Shown piece after piece: positions 40,156 to 45,672 of a stretch of 45,672 bases of DNA (position 1 is the stretch's first letter; each line of letters begins with the position of its first letter). This DNA is from a virus: the IMG/VR virus record IMGVR_UViG_3300048592_000992, positions 1 through 45,672 of that record; one strand, written 5' to 3'. The notes under the pieces were generated by a model. It worked only from the letters and a program-made list of their open reading frames with translations. It was not told the origin of the DNA and ran no database searches. The translations under genes were made by a program, and so were the position numbers.

Positions 40156-40413
40156 ATGAAAAAGAAAACGTCGGCCCGCGAAGCAAAACGAACAAGCCTT
40201 AAGAATTTGAAGGAGCGTGTTGGACGCAACGTCCGACGTATGCGTCGAGCCATGGGTCTTACTCAGGAGCAGCTGGCTGATATGCACGGACTGAATCTCA
40301 GATCGCTCCAGTCGATCGAAGCAGGGGCGACAGACTTCAAGCTTTCATCACTTTGGAGACTGGCCCGAGCCTTTGGTGTTGACGTTGAAGAGCTTATCAA
40401 AGATTCGCGCTGA
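40156..40413 (+). CDS. XRE-family transcriptional regulator
   Basis: An 85-aa Cro/CI-type HTH protein. Residues 20-77 form the five-helix fold: VGRNVRRMRRAMGLTQEQLA then DMHGLNLRSLQSIEAGATDF, and the closing LARAFGVDVEELI. The N-terminus is strongly basic (KKKTSAREAKRTSLKN). It has no protease-sensitive or oligomerisation domain, so it is not a full CI repressor. There is no strong ribosome-binding site. Upstream AT-rich DNA with a TATATATTTATAT tract could be its promoter. It may control the lysis/replication choice or the neighbouring LexA-boxed gene. Confidence 0.85.
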   Translation: MKKKTSAREAKRTSLKNLKERVGRNVRRMRRAMGLTQEQLADMHGLNLRSLQSIEAGATDFKLSSLWRLARAFGVDVEELIKDSR

Positions 40414-40454
40414 AATAGGCGTTAGGATTGGCTTTTCCGGGAATGATACTTTGT

Positions 40455-40649
40455 TCAAACTGATCGTTTTCTCTCTCCACTTGTTACGTGTGACCACTCA
40501 TCAATAATTTTGTCAAACTCGATAATGGTCTGCATTGTGACCACCCATTGCCCATGCTGCCACAGCTTTCCGGGCTCAGGCTGATCAAGTTCATCGAGAT
40601 CTCTTGCGAATGATTGTCTTATGGCTATCAGATCTTTTAGCGTATGCAT
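40455..40649 (-). CDS. Small protein under a LexA-type operator, 64 aa
   Basis: Not recognised by family. Helical and acidic with the sequence DLIAIRQSFARDLDELDQPE, then GKLWQHGQWVV and IIEFDKIIDEWSH. AGAGG precedes the ATG closely. The promoter directly upstream (about 40670-40714) contains the palindrome CTGTATTATAATACAG over its -10 element, so expression should respond to DNA damage. Small SOS-induced proteins on phages often act as anti-repressors or DinI-like modulators. No such motif is clear here. Confidence 0.6.
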   Translation of the reverse strand: MHTLKDLIAIRQSFARDLDELDQPEPGKLWQHGQWVVTMQTIIEFDKIIDEWSHVTSGERKRSV

Positions 40650-40669
40650 CCTCTTACTCCCTTAACGCG

Positions 40670-40685
40670 CTGTATTATAATACAG
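40670..40685. promoter_or_regulatory. LexA box over the -10 of a leftward promoter
   Basis: CTGTATTATAATACAG is a perfect palindrome with the CTGT-N8-ACAG form of a LexA (SOS) operator. On the minus strand it includes TATAAT, and TACACA lies 17 bp upstream as a possible -35. The small gene at 40455-40649 begins 20 bp downstream. Confidence 0.65.
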
Positions 40686-40760
40686 TCGCCATCCTCTGTG
40701 TAAAAAAAGCTCCCTTTTATATTTACCAGTAAATAGATGATCGAAATTCCATGTTGTATT

Positions 40761-40824
40761 TCAGGATGTTAACAGCTTATATAAGTTCAGGTGAGCGATG
40801 TTTAACAAATGTTGAACATCCTGA
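40761..40824. repeat. Inverted repeat TCAGGATGTTAACA / TGTTGAACATCCTGA
   Basis: 14-nt arm at 40761-40774 and 15-nt arm at 40810-40824 with one extra base; the loop is 35 nt and AT-rich. It lies in a stretch (40686-41176) where short ORFs on both strands look spurious. It can form a long stem or a cruciform. Confidence 0.5.
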
Positions 40825-41176
40825 AGCGGACACCAGTCCTTGGGTTTGGAGTTGACGCGCAGAGACAACAAATCCATAATCCTTATTGCAGCCAGGCTGT
40901 AAAAAAAGTTTTCGACACGAACCACTGCCTTGCCAACCACGAATTTTTTTCCGCCAAACACCCCCGGAGTTCAATTTTTCATCTTCCACGGTCTAACACT
41001 TTTAGATAGTCTCTGCGGAATGTCTCCTGCTCAAGTCAGTCTATTGGCGGGAGCTAGGATGAGCGGAGGGCTACTGAATGGAATTTGGAATGGCTCTTGA
41101 TTATGGAAACGATCGTCCTGCGGTTTTGCTGCAGCTCATTTATAAGGAGCGGAAGTGAGGCCAAAAAGAAGGGGGC

Positions 41177-41273
41177 TTTGCGGCTGTTCCACCAGCCGCA
41201 AAACCTGTCTGGGACGGGTAATCCACAGAACTTAAGAAAGACTTACCAGTCTGCTGTTCTGTATGACCCGTCC
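41177..41273. other. Array of strong nested hairpins
   Basis: TTTGCGGCTG-TTCCAC-CAGCCGCAAA (41177-41202), then a three-part imperfect stem: GGACGGGT/ACCCGTCC (41212-41219 and 41266-41273), ACAGAAC/GTTCTGT (41225-41231 and 41256-41262) and AGACT-TACC-AGTCT (41239-41252). TAATCCACA at 41219-41227 is one mismatch from a DnaA box. It could be a single-strand origin, oriT-like structure, small RNA or terminator pair. No gene is convincing in 41334-41820. Confidence 0.5.
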
Positions 41274-41821
41274 TGGGCTTCTCTGGCAATTAAAAAAAAT
41301 CATTTAGATGAACATTTGTTTTCGGATGACTGAATTTTTATTCGTGACGAGTAAAAGGAGCCTTTTCCTGTACGGCCTTTGAACCGTGTCTATCCAGGGT
41401 TTCGTAGGTCAGACTATCTCGATCAGGGCTTCCTAAACTCAATCACGATGTCATCGAAACGCTGAACCACGCGGCACATCCCCAGCGCTTATACGGTCGT
41501 TAGCTATTCGGCCGATTGCGGCTGACTCGGGATGCCCGATTTTTCGCGGCGTTGTGAATACGCTGCTTTTCAGTTGATGGGCCTGACTGCAATAGATCCT
41601 TAAGCGATGGGGCTTGCAGTCTGACAGGGCTCTACAATTGAGCGGGCCAGAGGGATTGATTATCCTTTGAATACTGTAGGGTTACGAACTTTTACTCGCT
41701 CCATTGAGTGGCTTTTTGGTGGCCATTTTTCGGGGTGAGGTGCGATTTCAATCCAAAATATTTTTGAATTCCTGGGAGGTTACACCGAGGCCTTGATACG
41801 GCCAGATCCCGATTCTGGTTT

Positions 41822-41978
41822 TTGACATCAATATTTTTTCTGCACGTAAAAACGTGTGCCGAAATGGCTCTTTACCCATAGAGAGATATATGGAGAGGGA
41901 GGCATTTTCTTAAAACAGAGTTTTAAGACAAACCCTTCAAAATCTTGGCCCCGGAGGGAGGCGAAGCCAAGGCTTCGC
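41822..41978 (+). promoter_or_regulatory. Control region upstream of the primase-helicase gene
   Basis: A perfect TTGACA (41822-41827) with a poor TAAAAA 19 bp on (41847-41852) may be a promoter needing activation. Two perfect hairpins follow: CTTAAAAC-AGA-GTTTTAAG (41909-41927) and GCGAAGCC-AA-GGCTTCGC (41961-41978). The ATG of the primase gene is 40 bp further. Confidence 0.4.
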
Positions 41979-42018
41979 GGCCCATGAATGAAAAGCAGCC
42001 AATGGGAGAACGAACTGA

Positions 42019-44469
42019 ATGCGGATTCCGGAAGAAACCAAAAAGTCCATCAAGGCGCTGCTGCCACCAGAGAAGCTGGCCGCCATGCTCGGCATTAGCG
42101 TAAAAAATTCCATGCTCCTGTGCCCTTTCCACGAAGACACCAAGCCCAGCATGAGCTGCAAGCTTTCCAAGTTCCATTGCTTTTCCTGTGGCAAAAAAGC
42201 CGACGTGATCGAGTTTTACCAAAAGCACAGTGGGCTCAGCTTCGTCGAATCCGCCCGTGATCTCGCCGCCCAGGTCGGTGTCGACATCTCTGATCCTGAG
42301 CCGAAGAAGGCTGTCCGGAAAAAGGCCGAGTCGAAGGACGGTACCTTTTCGTTCGGTTCGATCGAAGAGGCTCGCCGCTATTTTTCAGCGCGCCCTGGCT
42401 ACCGGCTGATCGCAGACCATGGCTGGGCGAATGATGACGGCACTCCCAACAAGCACGTCTTCAGGCAGCATCCTCTTGATCCTTTTGAGCGCAAGCAGTT
42501 CCCGACGATCTTTTCGTCTGACGGCCGCTGGGTGAACAGGAAGCCGCAAGGTCACCCGCGTCCCCAGCCTTATCTCTGGAGCTCATGTCAGGATTCGGCC
42601 CAGGTGTTCATCTTTGAAGGCGAAGGTGACGTCGAAGCTGCACAGCGTGAGGGATTTCCCGGCACCACGACAGGCAACTGCCACAGCTGGCATCCGGACT
42701 ATTCCCGCTACTTTCGCGGAAAATACGTTGTGATTGTTCCAGACTGCGACGAACATGGGCAGCGATACGCCGATGCCATTGCGGAGTCGCTCCGTCCCGT
42801 TTGCCTTGGCCTCAAGATCATCGATCTTGGTGGCTCGGATGGATTCGACTTCAGGGACTGGCTAAAAGCCGGTGGGACGGCCGAAGCATTTCGGAAGCTC
42901 GTGGATGCAGCCCCAGACATTCTCCTCGCCTGGAACGCACCCAAGGCGTCCTGGGATGGATTTGAACGCATACCTCATTTCGATTCCGATGAGATGCTCC
43001 ACTGGTCGATCCGCTACTGGATCGAATACCTGGCGGCCGACCTTCAGGCTCCTGTTGACGCCATCGCAGCCGGGGTGATCACGGCTCTGTCGACTGTCAT
43101 CGGTGCGAAGGTCTTTCTTTACCCCAAGGTCCATAGCACGACGTGGCGCGCCTATGCCTGCATCTGGTATTTGCTGGTGGCGCCGGCCGGTGACAAGAAG
43201 ACGGCAATTCAAAAAGCGTCGCTCTCCATGGCCTTTTTGCTCGATAAGGAACTCACGCGCCTGAATGCGGAAGCGGCTGCTCTGCGGGATGCCGAGGAGT
43301 CGACCTTGAAAATCGAGCGGCGTCAGCTGGAGGCACAGTTGGCTGTGGCGATTGAAAAAGGTGGCGACATTTCATTTCTTCAGGAGCAGCTGACCCGGAA
43401 AGCGGCGCGGCTTCTGGCTGTTTCCAAGGAGGGCGATCGGAGCCTCATCGTTCAGGATGTGACACCGGAGAAGCTGAAGGAGCTTCTGGTTCAAAATCCA
43501 AATGGCCTTCTTCAGTATAACGATGAGTTCGGTGGCTTCTGGCGCAATCTTGCCAAGGGTGCTCATACGGATTCGCGCTCGGTTTACCTTGAAGCCTGGA
43601 ACGGCGGTGAAATCAAGGTCCAGCGCAAGAAGGGATCGTACTCCGGCTGGTCGATTCTCTCCTTTGTCAGTAGCACCCAGCCTGACTGGCTCAAAACCGT
43701 CATTGATGAAATCGTGGCCGGCACCGACCAGAACGATGGGCTAATTGCCCGCTTTGGTTTGATCGTCGCACACGACCGTCCCATCGGAACTTTCAAGTGG
43801 CACGATGCCCCCTTCAACCCAAAGGGCAAGGAGCTTTTCGAGGAGATCTTTCGCCGGCTCTGGGAACTCAAGGTTCCTGAGGACCATAGGGCCTTGCGCT
43901 TTGATCCCAAGGCCCAGGAATTTGTCGTCAAGTGGATGGAGGAGCACCACAACTTCTGGCGGGACAGCAAGGACCGCCCGGCCATGCGCAGCCACATGGA
44001 CAAGCAGACGAGCCTTTTTTGCTCTCTCTCGATTATCTTTCACATGCTCTTCTGCTTTGAGGCAGAGGAAATCACAGGTGAAAATAGCGAATTCAGCCGG
44101 GAGATTTCAATCCATTCCGCTCGCATGGCAGCCAGCTGGTGCCGCTACATAGGCTATCACGTGCGCAAGGTCTACGAGCCAAAGCAGGGCTACTGGGACC
44201 CTGCGGTTCGCTCATTCGCGGCTCAGGTGATTGCTGGCAGGATAGTCGACGGCATGTCGCGTTCGGACATTCTTGCGAAGAGGTTTCAGCATCTGAAGAC
44301 GGCGAAAGACCTTGATAGCGCGATCCAGGGTTTGCGTGAACTGAATCTCGTGCAGGAGACGGAGTCCTTTGTGGCCGGTGGCCTGCGCACGCAGAAAGTC
44401 ATTCGCATTAACCCGGCATCGCTGGAGCGCTCCGATCCAATTGCTGTCAAGGATAATGAAAATGCCTGA
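42019..44469 (+). CDS. Primase-helicase: CHC2 zinc finger, Toprim and DUF3987
   Basis: 816 aa. The N-terminal DnaG-type zinc ribbon uses C35, H38, C54 and C57 (CPFHEDTKPSMS and CFSCGKKADV). A Toprim domain follows with E200 (FIFEGEGDVEAA) and D242-C-D244 (VVIVPDCDEHG). The C-terminal two thirds is a DUF3987-type ATPase with a degenerate P-loop A388-PAGDKKT395, typical of phage and plasmid replicative helicase-like proteins. It should lay primers and unwind DNA during replication of the element. Hairpins upstream (41909-41978) may control it. The 3' end runs to a group of small genes on the same strand. Confidence 0.87.
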   Translation: MRIPEETKKSIKALLPPEKLAAMLGISVKNSMLLCPFHEDTKPSMSCKLSKFHCFSCGKKADVIEFYQKHSGLSFVESARDLAAQVGVDISDPEPKKAVRKKAESKDGTFSFGSIEEARRYFSARPGYRLIADHGWANDDGTPNKHVFRQHPLDPFERKQFPTIFSSDGRWVNRKPQGHPRPQPYLWSSCQDSAQVFIFEGEGDVEAAQREGFPGTTTGNCHSWHPDYSRYFRGKYVVIVPDCDEHGQRYADAIAESLRPVCLGLKIIDLGGSDGFDFRDWLKAGGTAEAFRKLVDAAPDILLAWNAPKASWDGFERIPHFDSDEMLHWSIRYWIEYLAADLQAPVDAIAAGVITALSTVIGAKVFLYPKVHSTTWRAYACIWYLLVAPAGDKKTAIQKASLSMAFLLDKELTRLNAEAAALRDAEESTLKIERRQLEAQLAVAIEKGGDISFLQEQLTRKAARLLAVSKEGDRSLIVQDVTPEKLKELLVQNPNGLLQYNDEFGGFWRNLAKGAHTDSRSVYLEAWNGGEIKVQRKKGSYSGWSILSFVSSTQPDWLKTVIDEIVAGTDQNDGLIARFGLIVAHDRPIGTFKWHDAPFNPKGKELFEEIFRRLWELKVPEDHRALRFDPKAQEFVVKWMEEHHNFWRDSKDRPAMRSHMDKQTSLFCSLSIIFHMLFCFEAEEITGENSEFSREISIHSARMAASWCRYIGYHVRKVYEPKQGYWDPAVRSFAAQVIAGRIVDGMSRSDILAKRFQHLKTAKDLDSAIQGLRELNLVQETESFVAGGLRTQKVIRINPASLERSDPIAVKDNENA

Positions 44470-44554
44470 ATTAAAGCCTTTTAGTGCAATATTTATATCA
44501 GTTTTTTGTCTGAAAAATTGGAACATCCCGTCCGATTAAAATGGAGATAGCGAA

Positions 44555-44662
44555 ATGTCTGACTTTGATATTCCCAAGGAAAAGCCGCTTTCTGATGAAC
44601 CATTTCAGGGATACCCTCCGCCCGGCGATCTGCCGATCATCAAAATTGGAGCCTTCTCATGA
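44555..44662 (+). CDS. Small protein, 35 aa
   Basis: GGAGAT lies 8 bp before the ATG. The sequence begins MSDFDIPKEKPLSDEPFQGY and continues PPPGDLPIIKIGAFS. It ends in TCATGATG, so its stop overlaps the next start (ATGATG). Unknown function; the Pro-rich short form suggests a peptide that binds a partner protein. Translational coupling makes it likely to be real. Confidence 0.5.
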   Translation: MSDFDIPKEKPLSDEPFQGYPPPGDLPIIKIGAFS

Positions 44663-44952
44663 TGTTTTGTCCCGTATGCAGGGAGGAGGTTCCAGGCTGG
44701 CTCCACGACTGCTATCTGGAACTCGATTGCCGCGAGCATGGGCTTCCAAAGTGGGAAGTTGTGCGTGGGTCATCTCCTGTTGAGGCAGCGATCACCTATG
44801 CAGAGCTGCTGGATGAGCGCGAGGGCTGCTGCCCGAAGACCCGGATTATCGATGCGGCATTTGTCGCTGATGTCGAAGACTTTTACGTTTACGAGATCCG
44901 ATTTGATGGCGAGGAATACTTGGCCATTCCAAAGTTTGAACCGGACACCTGA
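44659..44952 (+). CDS. Small Cys-rich protein, 97 aa
   Basis: Not recognised. The N-terminus has CPVC at residues 4-7, then CYLELDCREH, which together could bind a zinc ion. The rest is acidic with the pattern AAITYAELLDEREGCC and VEDFYVYEIRFDGEEYLAIP. It starts in the stop of the 35-aa gene and is part of the primase-helicase transcript group. Confidence 0.6.
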   Translation: MMFCPVCREEVPGWLHDCYLELDCREHGLPKWEVVRGSSPVEAAITYAELLDEREGCCPKTRIIDAAFVADVEDFYVYEIRFDGEEYLAIPKFEPDT

Positions 44953-44995
44953 GCCTACAGTTTCTTTTCCAATCCACCAGCAAGGGAGCCTTACC

Positions 44996-45256
44996 ATGTC
45001 CATGTTTGCCGAACTGATCAAAGAGTGGATGAGCGGACACCCATCACGCTCTCCCGCAGCGCTCCATCGCGTTACCGGGGTCTCGAAGCCTCAGATTGGG
45101 CGCATCCTGAAGGGGAAGACGCCTACCATCGACGAAGCTCTGCGGCTCGGGACAGTGCTTCCGGTTGGGAAGGTTCTAAAGTTCATGAACGAGCACTACC
45201 CCTCTTGGCAGATTTTTATTTCCAAGGTGATGTCAACCGGGAACATCGCTGCCTGA
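44996..45256 (+). CDS. Small HTH protein, 86 aa
   Basis: The HTH is visible around residues 16-55 (SRSPAALHRVTGVSKPQIGR then ILKGKTPTIDEALRLGTVL), an XRE-like fold. AGGGAG lies 6 bp upstream of the ATG; a longer frame from 44738 is rejected. It may regulate this replication cluster. The C-terminus has aromatic residues (EHYPSWQIF) of unknown role. Confidence 0.65.
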   Translation: MSMFAELIKEWMSGHPSRSPAALHRVTGVSKPQIGRILKGKTPTIDEALRLGTVLPVGKVLKFMNEHYPSWQIFISKVMSTGNIAA

Positions 45257-45384
45257 TATTTCGAGTAACTGACAGTTACTAAATCGACTTTCGCGGCAGC
45301 GATTTTCTTTGAATCCAAAAAACGGCAGCTGTATATTCCCGAATGTGGGCGACGCCGAAAACTTGAGCCGGCAGCGCTTCAAGG

Positions 45385-45411
45385 CCTCCCCTTTGAGTCT
45401 GTTTGGGGAGG
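45385..45411 (+). other. Hairpin in the 45.3-45.4 kb leader
   Basis: CCTCCCC-N13-GGGGAGG (45385-45391 with 45405-45411), 36 bp before the GTG start at 45447. A possible attenuator or translation control hairpin. Confidence 0.4.
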
Positions 45412-45446
45412 TCCATTCCGCAAGGTTGCTAATAAAGGAGAAACCA

Positions 45447-45551
45447 GTGAACAAGCCGACCGACAAAAAGCTGGAGCCCCGCGTGGGCACCTTTCTTAGC
45501 ACCTGGCGTCCCGGGGAGGTTCCCCGGGGTGCTTTTTATCCCGAGGACTGA
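45447..45551 (+). CDS. Short peptide gene, 34 aa, overlapping a terminator
   Basis: GTG start with AAAGGAG 6 bp upstream. The sequence begins VNKPTDKKLEPRVGTFLSTW and ends PRGAFYPED. A longer frame from a TTG at 45309 has no ribosome-binding site. The last third of the reading frame is formed by the terminator hairpin at 45498-45538. It may be a leader peptide that couples translation to termination, or a chance ORF. Confidence 0.4.
   Translation: MNKPTDKKLEPRVGTFLSTWRPGEVPRGAFYPED
45498..45538 (+). terminator. Strong intrinsic terminator
   Basis: Nested stems: AGCACC/GGTGCT (45498-45503 and 45528-45533) outside, CCCGGGGA-GGT-TCCCCGGG inside (45510-45528), followed by five T. Confidence 0.75.
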
Positions 45552-45609
45552 TGCGCCACTTCACTATCTCTTCTGAAAGCATCCCTGTCCCTCGGAGCAT
45601 GGACCATGG

Positions 45610-45672
45610 ATGCATCACTACCGCGTTACCATCCCCTACATTGATGCTGTCGATGAACCCATCGAAGCCGAA
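45610..45672 (+). CDS. Partial CDS at the right edge
   Basis: An ATG at 45610 opens a frame that stays open to the end (MHHYRVTIPYIDAVDEPIEA). The only possible ribosome-binding site is GGAG 12 bp upstream; other frames stop within 20 codons. It lies after the terminator at 45498-45538, so it has its own promoter or is reached by read-through. 21 codons are too few for a function. Confidence 0.5.
   Translation, partial: MHHYRVTIPYIDAVDEPIEAE

Noticed and set aside
40761-41333. Short ORFs on both strands in the hairpin region
   Set aside because: No ribosome-binding sites or domain features; the stems explain the sequence better.

Overview
This window reads as most of a phage-plasmid, or a plasmid carrying a near-complete prophage, from a Gram-negative bacterium. 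The supporting evidence is a complete head and contractile-tail gene block beside plasmid genes: ParA, a large Toprim/helicase replication protein, a second primase-helicase, ArdA antirestriction, a ParB-like regulator and a VapBC-type toxin-antitoxin pair. No integrase, rRNA, tRNA, CRISPR array or insertion sequence was seen. A lipoprotein, a Sec-secreted protein and P2/lambda-type virion genes fit a proteobacterium-like host. A Bdellovibrionota/Oligoflexia-type host is possible but cannot be shown from this sequence alone.

Layout. (1) 0-1.8 kb: an ArdA antirestriction operon with a small HTH gene. Three promoters here carry the same palindromic operator in their 17-bp spacer. (2) 2.1-2.4 kb: repeat-rich DNA just upstream of the terminase, a candidate cos/packaging site. 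(3) 2.45-9.7 kb: a lambda-type head module in lambda order (Nu1, A, W, B, C, D, E). (4) 9.7-21.2 kb: a P2-type contractile tail module (V, W, J, I, sheath, tube, E/E', T, U, X, D). Its sheath is split into two ORFs and a secreted collagen-like gene is inserted between sheath and tube. (5) 21.2-24.0 kb: a parA operon on the minus strand, its partner gene built largely of 15-bp repeats, with the same 15-bp repeat recurring in the non-coding DNA upstream of parA. (6) 24.1-27.2 kb: a large Toprim/SF2-helicase replication protein. (7) 27.6-31.8 kb: an AT-richer cargo island with an ATP-grasp enzyme, an unknown protein, a six-TM class III nucleotidyl cyclase and an ICMT-like methyltransferase. (8) 31.9-36.3 kb: a DEDD exonuclease, a ParB-like HTH protein, VapBC and an unknown 389-aa protein. 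(9) 36.3-41.9 kb: a structured leader before a frameshifted membrane protein, unknown secreted proteins, an XRE regulator, a LexA-boxed small gene and long non-coding DNA rich in hairpins and repeats. (10) 42.0-45.7 kb: a primase-helicase and a run of small genes.

How it may work together. Sections 3 and 4 would make a myovirus-type particle. Sections 5, 6 and 10 would replicate and segregate the element extrachromosomally. Sections 1 and 8 protect and stabilise it. Section 7 looks like signalling or metabolic cargo. No lysis cassette was recognised.

The most unusual structure is the 15-bp repeat family shared by the body of the parA-partner gene and two non-coding arrays on the other side of parA. 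It suggests a centromere or iteron system in which part of the DNA site may lie inside the coding sequence of the candidate DNA-binding partner.
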